This document shows, piece after piece, positions 49,793 through 58,083 of a DNA stretch of 64,000 nucleotides. Below the pieces are notes generated by a model. It saw only the letters and a program-made list of their open reading frames with translations. It searched no databases and was not told the origin of the DNA. The number at the start of each line of letters is the position of its first letter. Position 1 is the stretch's first letter. The DNA comes from an uncultured Bermanella sp. (lineage in GTDB: Bacteria; Pseudomonadota; Gammaproteobacteria; Pseudomonadales; Oceanobacteraceae), in assembly GCA_913058575.1 (NCBI GenBank), contig CAJXRF010000007.1, forward strand, positions 36,469-100,468, written 5' to 3'. Position numbers and translations under genes: made by a program.

Positions 49793-50801
49793 TTATTTCT
49801 TAATAAATTTTTCGGCATTGTAGATGGGCAATGTTTCGATAATACTGCCTTCACTGGGTAGGCTATAGCGGATGATACGATTTTCATTGGGATCACTTTT
49901 TTTATATCACGGCGAGACCTATCAAATACTGGCCCCATCCCTCCCATGGTAACGGGTGTACTGAACCCCAGCTCTTTATGTAGGAAAGCTATTTCCTTAT
50001 TAGGCTCTTCAAAGGTAGAGATTGAATATTTGCTGGGGTAATCTTTTCTAACATAACGATTTACTATATAAAACTTTTCATCCTCACTTAACGGCGAATG
50101 ATAAGCTCCCCCTTCTAAGGTAGACAATAATTCACCTGTCTTATAATCGTGAACAAAGCGTTGGTTATTTCTTTCAAACATGATTTTTTTGCCTCCTTCC
50201 AATAAATGAAAGAAGCCCGGATTGTGACCATCATAAAAGCGCTTTACGATAACTTGTGTTTCATTAGTATGAACATCGTGCTCAAGCAACATACCGCGAC
50301 CATTAAAAACCAAATAACGACTATCGGCTGTCCATTGTAAATTCGCCCCACCATCGTATTTTTTTCTATCTAATTGTTTAATGGTTTGCGTTTTTAAATC
50401 CACAATGCGCAGCGCCGCGCAAGTATTACAAAGAGTTACCATACTGACCGCGATGTAGCGGTTATTGGGTGAACGAATAGGAACACGATTATTTCTAGTA
50501 GCACCTGGTGTAGGCTGGTCTAATAACTCACGACTAGCTGCAAGTCTGAGATCAGAGCCATCAAACCGCATGCTCCATATGCCTTGTTTTTGAGTGCTTT
50601 CTTCAGGATGTCGCCACACAAATTGTAATCTAGGTGTGCTTAAGGTGTCTGGGTCATCCCATTGTTCGGCTTGCGGCCCATCATAATGAACCTTGTAGCC
50701 AACAAATTCCCCCTCATCGTAATCTAGAGTGGCAGGTGTTGGGCCGCAGCCCACTAACATTATTGCAAAAATACTTAATTGAAAAAAAATTTTGTCTTCA
50801 T
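49793..50801 (-). pseudogene. candidate immunity lipoprotein, beta-propeller-like, two homopolymer frameshifts
   Basis: The track ORF (49789-50760, 323 residues) starts inside the signal. Adding one base to the A8 run at 50782-50789 joins it to an ATG at 50801, giving MKTKFFFQLSIFAIMLVGC, a textbook lipoprotein signal with lipobox. Adding one base to the T7 run at 49897-49903 changes the unusual end to SDPNENRIIRYSLPSEGS...NAEKFIKK. The body has propeller-type repeats (LQWTADSRYLVFNGRG, SPNNRYIAVS). It begins 12 bases after the orphan effector ORF, so it is a good partner or immunity candidate. Broken either by mutation or by base-calling at homopolymers. Confidence 0.65.
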
Positions 50802-50813
50802 TTTGATCTCTGG

Positions 50814-51488
50814 TTATTTAGCTATTTGTTTTAGCCATGCTTCTTGTTCAGCTGCAGCTTGGGCCAGTTCATTTGAAAGTAACTCGCTAATTGGTGATTC
50901 TGACATTATCAAGTCATCAAACTGAAATAGGCTTGGCATGTCGTCAATTTTTACGTTTGTAAAAAATACTACAGGTGAAGATCCATCAAGCTCTTTATGT
51001 AAAACAAGGGAAAAGCTCCCTGATTCTGAAAGATCCTCAAATTGAATTTTTAGCCAACCACTATCATCTTCTTTTACCGCGTTTTTTACTTCAAAGGCAC
51101 CGATTCTGCCATTGCCATTTAGATCAATGTCTTCAAACAATTCCTTAAAAAATGGCGTGAGATTTTTATAGTCAATACGAGCATCTTTAGTATCCCCCCT
51201 TTCTTCTTTCGTCAATTTAAATCCAGGCCAATTCAGTGGCGAGTTTAATGTCGTATCACCTGCTTTTACCCAGCCTTTCTCTTGTGCGGTTCTGTTTACA
51301 CCAAAGAGCAGACTTAAATAGTGTTGAAAACCCTTGTCATCAAAGGGTAACTCCACTTCATACCAGAGGTCGCCATCACTGTCTTTACAGGTTTTACACT
51401 CAGCTAGATCGGTCAGGCACTCATCACTTGAACCTAACGCTGACTCTTCTTGAAAGATGAATTTGATAGGGTTTTCTTCATATAGCAT
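50814..51488 (-). CDS. orphan effector module with alternative C-terminal tip
   Basis: 224 residues. Residues 1-135 copy the middle of the 986-residue effector (MLYEENPIKFIFQEES ... FEDIDLNGNGRIG with an EF-hand), about 80-100% identical; the reading frame stays open about 30 codons upstream of the ATG and is still homologous (WFKRESINSKDVTTDYKEKG) until a stop. After the EF-hand the sequence is unrelated (KEDDSGWLKIQFEDLSESGSF...). No signal peptide. Looks like a displaced effector C-terminus. Activity of the tip is unknown. It may be silent or a reservoir for recombination. Confidence 0.65.
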   Translation of the reverse strand: MLYEENPIKFIFQEESALGSSDECLTDLAECKTCKDSDGDLWYEVELPFDDKGFQHYLSLLFGVNRTAQEKGWVKAGDTTLNSPLNWPGFKLTKEERGDTKDARIDYKNLTPFFKELFEDIDLNGNGRIGAFEVKNAVKEDDSGWLKIQFEDLSESGSFSLVLHKELDGSSPVVFFTNVKIDDMPSLFQFDDLIMSESPISELLSNELAQAAAEQEAWLKQIAK

Positions 51489-51503
51489 ATTAAGGCTATT
51501 GAA
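51337..51503. repeat. 167-bp identical direct repeat, copy 1
   Basis: By reading, bases 51337-51503 match 54034-54200 at every position, at a constant offset of 2697, while flanking parts of the same homologous region have diverged. Lies at the start of the orphan effector ORF. Confidence 0.85.
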
Positions 51504-51641
51504 CAGGATAATGCCTTTTTCTTTATAATCTGTGGTGACGTCTTTTGAGTTGATAGATTCACGCTTAAACCAATTGCTTTTGCGTGAGAAGCCGTTAAAC
51601 GATGCCTGACACCTTTAATCCAAATTATAGGTCAACTTTAG

Positions 51642-51674
51642 TAGCATGGATTCCTTAATGAGAAAACCATGCTA
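51642..51674 (-). terminator. hairpin after the candidate immunity gene
   Basis: TAGCATGG / CCATGCTA, 8 bp, loop about 17 bases, just beyond the 370-residue gene on the minus strand. No strong T run. Confidence 0.4.
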
Positions 51675-51687
51675 TGAAGCAGAGTGG

Positions 51688-52800
51688 TTAATACTCAGGG
51701 TTTGATGTTGAATTTCTAACTAAATCATAGGTGTTATCTATTTTATTAAATTTTATGTCTATCGACTTTAGTGATTCATCCGATTTAATTATAATTTTTT
51801 CAATATATTTGTTACTTGAGTTTTTATTAATAAAATTCAATTTTCCTGCATCAGCCAACACATCCCCCATCACCTCTAAATCACCACTTGGTTCAAACAA
51901 GAAAAACCTAAGTTTTAAGTCCTGCTTATAAATATACAATTTGTATAAGCCTTTATTATTATCATTTAGATTATATGACCCTATAAGTTTTGAAGGCGAT
52001 TCGAATATATCTTGTGATCTTGTGAATTCTTTAACTGCATGGCGAGCCACACCCTTTTTTAATTCAAAATCTTTGTGAGATGAAGTTACATTTTTCTTAT
52101 TTCTATTAACATTAATGTTGTATTTTGTGCCAGTAGAGTAATGCCAGAAATTTTTGTAATAAACATCTCCTTTAAGGTACTTATAGTATATAACAGGTGG
52201 TGTTACCCTTATTTTACCTACCTTGATATTATCAAGAGCTTTATCATAAAGACTGTAATCAATGTCATCAATTTTTAAGTATAGTTCATTATGATTAGTG
52301 GTAGTGTTTAAATATAAACCACACTCGGTATAATTAGAATATGGACCAGAGCATCCGTTTCCGTAATTCTTGATATACTTGCTTTTGTTAATTTCCATTT
52401 CTAATTCTGTCAAATAAATAGTTTCATCCTCCTTTGTTCCAAGGTACTCCCCTTTTTTATCTATAAGTATTTCATATAGATAAGCATTGTGTAGGGAACT
52501 ATCTAAAGCGATTTTTTTGGGGTAATAATAAATAAAATTTAGTTCAGATGTAGGCATCCCAACACCACCTTTTTCCCATGTAATAATTGCCCATTTATCA
52601 TCTTTAGATGTGTCAACCAATCTGTACGAAATCACAGCACTGTAATCTGTATAAGATATTCTCACATCATTAACGATTCCGCTTGACTCCTTGAAATAAA
52701 TACTGTTATCTTTTTCAATAAATCCTGCATGTATATCTACAGATAAAAGTAAAGCTACTAGACTAACAAATTTTAATGCCGTTTTTTTGGTTATTATCAT
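51688..52800 (-). CDS. exported hypothetical protein, candidate immunity protein
   Basis: 370 residues with a signal peptide (1-25, ends IHAG) and no membrane segment after it, so periplasmic. Noticeably AT-rich, with many Lys/Asn/Tyr. Its ATG overlaps the stop of the 986-residue effector by 4 bases, giving tightly coupled translation. A periplasmic protein encoded right after a cell-wall-degrading effector is the classic immunity arrangement. No family recognised; the immunity role is inferred from context. Confidence 0.62.
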   Translation of the reverse strand: MIITKKTALKFVSLVALLLSVDIHAGFIEKDNSIYFKESSGIVNDVRISYTDYSAVISYRLVDTSKDDKWAIITWEKGGVGMPTSELNFIYYYPKKIALDSSLHNAYLYEILIDKKGEYLGTKEDETIYLTELEMEINKSKYIKNYGNGCSGPYSNYTECGLYLNTTTNHNELYLKIDDIDYSLYDKALDNIKVGKIRVTPPVIYYKYLKGDVYYKNFWHYSTGTKYNINVNRNKKNVTSSHKDFELKKGVARHAVKEFTRSQDIFESPSKLIGSYNLNDNNKGLYKLYIYKQDLKLRFFLFEPSGDLEVMGDVLADAGKLNFINKNSSNKYIEKIIIKSDESLKSIDIKFNKIDNTYDLVRNSTSNPEY

Positions 52801-55757
52801 TGTGCAATCCTATTTATTACATTTTCCACATATTCAGAAATTTCATCATATTTATCTTCACGCCCCCAACTTTCTGGGATCGCTTCCCATAAAATAGAAT
52901 TGCTTGGATCAGCAGCTAGGAAGCTATCGAATACGGGATTTTTAACCCCTGCTTTATCCGCCGCTATTAAGCATTTTTCAATTGTACCTTGGCCTCCATT
53001 GTAAGAAGCAATATATAATTTATATCTCTCTAACATACTAATTTTTGGGTTATATTTTTCTATAGCACTAGTTTCTGGTTTGTATTTATTGATTTTTCCA
53101 TCCAAGTATTTAATTTTATTCTTTAAAACTCTCATTCCGCCGAGAATAGACTTTGGAGGGTCAAAACGCTCATCCGTAATTAGGTCATAGAAGTACTCAC
53201 CTGTTTCTTCCTCTCTACCTTCGCTCGAACTACCTAATGAATATTGAGACTCAAGTTTCCATGTTTTCCAACCAACCTGTGTTAAGCCTGCATAACCGAC
53301 GCTATTACTTGCTGCTTTATCGAAACCACTTTCTTGCGCAATGATGGATTTAAATACCAATAAATCAATATCTGGGTGCTCTTTCCCTGCCTCCATCAAG
53401 AATTTATTGTATTCATTTTGCTTCGCTATTTGACGCCCAAAGCCTTTCTTCCAAGTCGTTAATATTTCTACTGAGTTTTCATAAGTGTTATAGCCAATAC
53501 CCTTGCCTTTAGTAATCTCGGCTAACTGCCCAATTGCCGCTATGGGATGCAAGTGATAAACATCAGGGAACATGGGGAAATCAGCCCCTGAGCACAGGGC
53601 ATCATCCCACCACGCCATATTTTTAATTTGTGTCTTGGCTTCTTCAAGTTCGTCATTATCTGTAATGACTTCATTGAGGTATTGCCATTTAGTTAAGCCA
53701 GCATCTACATGCCATTCGCTGGGATGCTTTGCTATTACACGGCTTAAGCGATCGGATAATAGATCATCCCTTAACGCTGCTTTCATTTCACCGGCGCTGA
53801 TGGCTCCATTGCCATCAGAGTCTATGTCTTCAAACAGCTCTTTAAAAAATGGGGTGAGATTATTGTAATCTATTCTAGCATCCTTGCTGCCTTTGCCTGC
53901 TTCTTTGGCCAATTTAAAGCCAGGCCAATTTAGCGGTGAGGTTAATTTCGTATCACTGGCTTTCACCCAACCCTTTTCTTGATTGGTTCTATTAACGCCA
54001 TTAAGTCTACTTAGGTAATGCAGAAAACCCTTATCATCAAAGGGTAACTCCACTTCATACCAGAGGTCGCCATCACTGTCTTTACAGGTTTTACACTCAG
54101 CTAGATCGGTCAGGCACTCATCACTTGAACCTAACGCTGACTCTTCTTGAAAGATGAATTTGATAGGGTTTTCTTCATATAGCATATTAAGGCTATTGAA
54201 TAGAATAGTGCCCTTGTCTTTATCATCTGTGGTGATGTTTTGTGAGTTGATTAGGTCACGCTTAACCCAGTAAGCTTTTTGATCGGTAGCAGCAATGGGA
54301 TAAGCCACCAAACGATGACCTGGAACTGCTCTGGCTGTAACATCACCAGCGGCATTGGCGTAATAAATAAAATCTAAGCGAGTACTTTCGTTCAATTCAT
54401 TACTTATTTGGGCTTTATACTTCTCAAGGTTTTCTTTTATCCCTTTATATTGTTCAGAGTTTTCATCATAGCCCTCCATATCGGAACTTAAGGCCAAACT
54501 GCCAACCCCGGTAGCCGTAATTTTTACATACTCACTATTCGCATCAGTATCTTCAATTTTTATACGACTGTATTTTTTAATAGTGGCGACTGCTTTAGGT
54601 ACGTCTACTTTTTTACGCTGAAATAACTTACTGCCTTTATTAATCTGCAGTATGGTTTTTTCACTTTCTTTAAGATTTTTATGGTCCTCAATAAAATTAA
54701 CAATACTGTCATCACTGAATATCTCAAAGTGCAGGCAATTATTTTGTGAAAAATTAACGCCTGGGTTTCCCAGTAAATCACCCGCGGTTATTTTTTGATT
54801 GAGGGAATGAACCTTTCCTAATAAGGCTTCATCTATATCGTTTTCATCGAACTTAACTCGATTTTTATGGTAAATATATGAGACACCGGCCGGAGCTGAG
54901 CCGTCTATTTCTTTTACCTCAGCCCACTGAGTGTCAATTATCTCAATCTTGACTTTGGTACCGTTCTTGAGAATTTTAATAATGGTATCGTCGTCATAGT
55001 TTTGTTTACTGCGCAGTTTAAGGCCTTTAAGGGCATTGGCATCGCCTGATTTTAAAGGGTCTTCCTGGGTAATAATGGTGTAATGGTCACCATCTTTTTT
55101 AACACGATCATCATCTAGTAATGCATAGCCGTTATGGGTCTTTTCTTTGTGGTCTATAAAAGTGATCTTTTTGAACTTGGAATTTCTGGCAACGTTAGCT
55201 GTATAGCGTGTTAGCTGGGCTTCTGAGTAAACATTATTATCCAAACTAACTACAGAGCCTATAGGTGCCACGGTAACAATGTCACCTGTTTTTAAATCCC
55301 TAATGTTAAGGCCACCTGGTATATCTATTTGTTTTTCCCTGACCTGAATAACGGCATCTTTATCACTGCCTTCCATAACACGAATAAAATCAGGGATCGC
55401 CATTTTCGGCTTGGCTTTATAACCACTGGCCGGCATTAAGTGCATATATAAAGAGTAATAATTTAGGGTACGCCCTTTCACTGTGCATTCATGCTTTATT
55501 AAGGCAAAAGAGTTTGAGTACTTGTTTTTAGGGTTGCGGCCACTGTGCTGTAATTCCGCTGTTAAGTAGTCTTCCTCTAATCTATATGCGATTAACTTAC
55601 CATCGGCGATGGCTTGCACCGGCTTGTCGATGGTGAAGTGCATGCCACCATGCCAGTGTCTATTGGCCCCCAACAAATAATGACCACCCTCACCTGCCAG
55701 GTTGTTTTGATACAACTTGGCCGCAGTTTGATCCTTTAGTGGCATGATTACTGTCAT
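52797..55757 (-). CDS. large putative peptidoglycan-degrading effector (M23-like, EF-hand, SLT)
   Basis: 986 residues from ATG 55757, chosen because AAAAAGGAAG precedes it. Parts: M23-like peptidase region split over about 37 (HWHGGMHFTIDKPVQAIADG), 115 (YSLYMHL) and 343 (NCLHFEIF; the first His of HxH is Cys, so activity is doubtful); SH3-like segments between; a shared module from about 500; EF-hand near 645 (DIDSDGNGAIS); SLT/lysozyme-like domain with catalytic Glu at about 807 (AQESGFDKAAS), GLTQVGWKTW and YNGGQG. No signal peptide, so export would need a dedicated machine such as T6SS, not in this window. Confidence 0.75.
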   Translation of the reverse strand: MTVIMPLKDQTAAKLYQNNLAGEGGHYLLGANRHWHGGMHFTIDKPVQAIADGKLIAYRLEEDYLTAELQHSGRNPKNKYSNSFALIKHECTVKGRTLNYYSLYMHLMPASGYKAKPKMAIPDFIRVMEGSDKDAVIQVREKQIDIPGGLNIRDLKTGDIVTVAPIGSVVSLDNNVYSEAQLTRYTANVARNSKFKKITFIDHKEKTHNGYALLDDDRVKKDGDHYTIITQEDPLKSGDANALKGLKLRSKQNYDDDTIIKILKNGTKVKIEIIDTQWAEVKEIDGSAPAGVSYIYHKNRVKFDENDIDEALLGKVHSLNQKITAGDLLGNPGVNFSQNNCLHFEIFSDDSIVNFIEDHKNLKESEKTILQINKGSKLFQRKKVDVPKAVATIKKYSRIKIEDTDANSEYVKITATGVGSLALSSDMEGYDENSEQYKGIKENLEKYKAQISNELNESTRLDFIYYANAAGDVTARAVPGHRLVAYPIAATDQKAYWVKRDLINSQNITTDDKDKGTILFNSLNMLYEENPIKFIFQEESALGSSDECLTDLAECKTCKDSDGDLWYEVELPFDDKGFLHYLSRLNGVNRTNQEKGWVKASDTKLTSPLNWPGFKLAKEAGKGSKDARIDYNNLTPFFKELFEDIDSDGNGAISAGEMKAALRDDLLSDRLSRVIAKHPSEWHVDAGLTKWQYLNEVITDNDELEEAKTQIKNMAWWDDALCSGADFPMFPDVYHLHPIAAIGQLAEITKGKGIGYNTYENSVEILTTWKKGFGRQIAKQNEYNKFLMEAGKEHPDIDLLVFKSIIAQESGFDKAASNSVGYAGLTQVGWKTWKLESQYSLGSSSEGREEETGEYFYDLITDERFDPPKSILGGMRVLKNKIKYLDGKINKYKPETSAIEKYNPKISMLERYKLYIASYNGGQGTIEKCLIAADKAGVKNPVFDSFLAADPSNSILWEAIPESWGREDKYDEISEYVENVINRIAQ
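54034..54200. repeat. 167-bp identical direct repeat, copy 2
   Basis: Inside the full-length effector, around its residue 525. Identical to 51337-51503. Confidence 0.85.
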
Positions 55758-55861
55758 GGATAGCGCTTCCTTTTTGCAAAACATAATTCGTTGAATCAAC
55801 TACGAATATTTTTCCGTCATTAGGCAATAAGCAACCTAATGTATTGGTGGGCAGTGACTTT

Positions 55862-56014
55862 TTAGAATGAAAACAAGAAGTCTTTCTTAATGCTCACTAT
55901 AATTTCATATTGATTGCTTTTCTTTAAATCAAGCTCAACACCCTTTTTCAGTTGCGGTGCTGTTTGCGCTAGGTGAGTCCAATTTTTACTGTCTGGTTTA
56001 TTTTGCGTACTCAT
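55862..56014 (-). CDS. 50-residue hypothetical protein in the effector cluster
   Basis: Too short for the ORF track. ATG 56014 with CAGGA before it; product starts MSTQNKPDSKNWTHLAQTAPQLKKG and ends SIKKDFLFSF. Basic, soluble. Lies between the transthyretin-like gene and the effector on the same strand. Could be a small chaperone or linker protein for the effector; no family recognised. Confidence 0.5.
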   Translation of the reverse strand: MSTQNKPDSKNWTHLAQTAPQLKKGVELDLKKSNQYEIIVSIKKDFLFSF

Positions 56015-56093
56015 ACAAATTGTCCTGTGTAGTTTTTTTGCTTTTCTGCTAATTTTTTTAGTAGCCTGCCAGTATCAACCTAAAATTAAGCTT

Positions 56094-57059
56094 TTATAAA
56101 CTTGGGAACACAATAGTCGCATCGGTATGCTCTAAACCCTCAATCAACGCATGGCCATGTTCATTTAAGCGCCCATGAGCAACTTTTTTATCATTAGCCC
56201 CTATCACCTGATAAGCAGCATGGGCTTGTGGCTCTCCATCTTCATCCAATAGAACCACTTCTAAAAAGTGATTAGGCACCACATATTTCATATTATGCAA
56301 TATCACCCCATCACTGCGGGTTTCGATGCTAGTTTCTTGAAGCGCTGTAATGGCATTATTGGCTACCGAAGCCGCTAGATTTTTATTGTCGTTAAGGTCT
56401 TTTCTTACTTCTAGCATGCTGTCGGTAATGGCGTATACCTTGAAGCTATCACCCTGTTCGGCGCTGAATACTCGGCTAAAGCTGTCGTATATCACTTCTT
56501 TTAACTGCCTAACGGCAATGTTTGATTGGGTGGTATTTTCTACCACTAGGGTGATGTTGTGTTTGTCGGGCAAAGGGCGGTCGTTTTGCCCTTCTAGGTT
56601 TAATAGGAAAATATGCTTTTCACGTACCGTTTTTTGCGCCGCTGGCTGATCATTGGCGGCTTGTGCGGGTTCATTTCTGATAACCGCATATTGTTTGGGT
56701 ATGTCCACCCGATGTAATGCGGCGTCTATGGCGTTTAAAAACATCAGGTTTGGGCCGGTGTTTATTACCCATTTGGCACGGTTGTTTTCGCCTATTTCTA
56801 AACGGGAGATCACTGGCATTTGGGTGCGGTTATTAATTAAAAATACTTGGCCGTTATCTAATTTGTCATTAATGGCGCCGTAAGCGTCGAATACTTTAGA
56901 GCGGTTATCGGGCAAACCATGTTGTGCGGCATTGTGTACGGTCTCGCCGCCAATGCGGGTGCCGTGGTTGCTTTGCACGGTGCGCTTGGCCATCAGTGGC
57001 GACTCAATGTATTGCAGGTCGTGCCAGTTGAGTTCGTGGCCTTTTTTTAATGTCAGCAT
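56094..57059 (-). CDS. effector-associated protein with transthyretin-like C-terminus
   Basis: 321 residues. N-terminal 130 residues not recognised (LKKGHELNWHDLQYIESPLM, GPNLMFLNAIDAAL). The final 55 residues, LEVVLLDEDGEPQAHAAYQVIGANDKKVAHGRLNEHGHALIEGL, match the transthyretin-like/carboxypeptidase-regulatory beta domain found at VgrG tips and on T6SS cargo adaptors. No signal peptide. First gene of the effector cluster, so a loading or adaptor role is plausible. This is the main hint towards type VI secretion. Confidence 0.6.
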   Translation of the reverse strand: MLTLKKGHELNWHDLQYIESPLMAKRTVQSNHGTRIGGETVHNAAQHGLPDNRSKVFDAYGAINDKLDNGQVFLINNRTQMPVISRLEIGENNRAKWVINTGPNLMFLNAIDAALHRVDIPKQYAVIRNEPAQAANDQPAAQKTVREKHIFLLNLEGQNDRPLPDKHNITLVVENTTQSNIAVRQLKEVIYDSFSRVFSAEQGDSFKVYAITDSMLEVRKDLNDNKNLAASVANNAITALQETSIETRSDGVILHNMKYVVPNHFLEVVLLDEDGEPQAHAAYQVIGANDKKVAHGRLNEHGHALIEGLEHTDATIVFPSL

Positions 57060-57303
57060 ATTCGTCCTTGACCGCGCCTCTTATACAGAAAGTAATTATA
57101 AAAATTAAATTGGAGCAACTTGAAAATGATTAGTGGGAAATTAGTGCGAGTTATTATAGCGAATTGGCGGGAATGGGGAACGACTATTTATTGGTTTTGA
57201 GAGATGTGTGTTTGCTAATACTTTAACAAATATGGCACTCATAATCGGTTTTTATAAATAGGTTTTTAATGATGATTTTTAAATGCATATCAATGGGGAA
57301 TAA
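57060..57303. other. upstream region of the effector cluster
   Basis: AT-rich non-coding stretch between the surface-protein terminator and the effector cluster. It should hold the cluster's promoter on the minus strand, but I cannot point to a convincing -35/-10 pair. Confidence 0.35.
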
Positions 57304-57341
57304 AATAACAAGCACCTATATATATTAGGGTGCTTGTTATT
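57304..57341 (-). terminator. terminator of the surface-protein operon
   Basis: AATAACAAGCACC / GGTGCTTGTTATT, 13-bp perfect stem with an AT loop, just past the last gene of the operon; A and T runs on both sides. Confidence 0.85.
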
Positions 57342-57366
57342 TATTAGTTACTAATGACTGGCTGTT

Positions 57367-58083
57367 TTACTGAGGTAATTCACTCACTTTAAAAGCATAA
57401 ATATTTTCAACAGTCGAATTAGCACACTCTCCACTCGTATTTAAAACTCCACACAATTTCAGGTCTTGATCAAAGGCCACCACCTTTCCGGTTTCAATTT
57501 CGATGCCTAGGATTTTTGGTTCAGAATCACCATTGGTGCCATCAGCGGCAATATTCCGATAGGTGGATGAGATTAAATAACCATCAACAAATGTTACAGA
57601 CCTATTTTCAGCCTGCAACCAAGATCTAAAGATAGTGCCCTTGAACCCACCTGAGACGCCACTACCAGCAGGCATTGCTATATCACTACTAATGCTGGAA
57701 TAATCAAAAATACGCACGAGTTCTTTAATAGTAGGTAAACGAGTACTACCAGAACCATCTGGGTCAACATTATTCAGTAGATCCTCCCAACTTTCTGTCG
57801 ATGCATTGTTCAATTTGCACTGGGGTGAACCTGAGTCCCAATTACCTTCCCACTTCAAACCCCAGCGATGACATACGGTTACACAAGTTCCGCCGCCTTT
57901 TCTATAACTATCATTCTCAGATGCATTAATTTCAGCAGCAATGGAACAGCTAAAAATCCCACCAACTGAATCTGTACGATCACTGGGGGCAAATCCTGTA
58001 GTCCACCCCCAAAGATTCACCGACAACAATAAAAATAAAACACCGAAAATATACTTATTTAAACCAATTAAAAAGTTATTCAT
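57367..58083 (-). CDS. exported DUF1566 (Lcl-like) domain protein
   Basis: About 238 residues from ATG 58083, giving a signal peptide ending near LWGW; the ATG overlaps the upstream stop by 8 bases. The DUF1566 pattern is seen: W..LLNNVD....TRLPTIKELVRIFDY, FRSWLQAENRS, YLISSTYRN and a C-terminal Y.F..S. This domain is common in surface or adhesive proteins with a C-type-lectin-like fold. Several cysteine pairs suggest disulfides. Translationally coupled to the FG-GAP lipoprotein. Confidence 0.72.
   Translation of the reverse strand: MNNFLIGLNKYIFGVLFLLLSVNLWGWTTGFAPSDRTDSVGGIFSCSIAAEINASENDSYRKGGGTCVTVCHRWGLKWEGNWDSGSPQCKLNNASTESWEDLLNNVDPDGSGSTRLPTIKELVRIFDYSSISSDIAMPAGSGVSGGFKGTIFRSWLQAENRSVTFVDGYLISSTYRNIAADGTNGDSEPKILGIEIETGKVVAFDQDLKLCGVLNTSGECANSTVENIYAFKVSELPQ

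Noticed and set aside
53572-53868. Plus-strand ORF inside the effector
   Set aside because: Antisense shadow of the effector coding frame.
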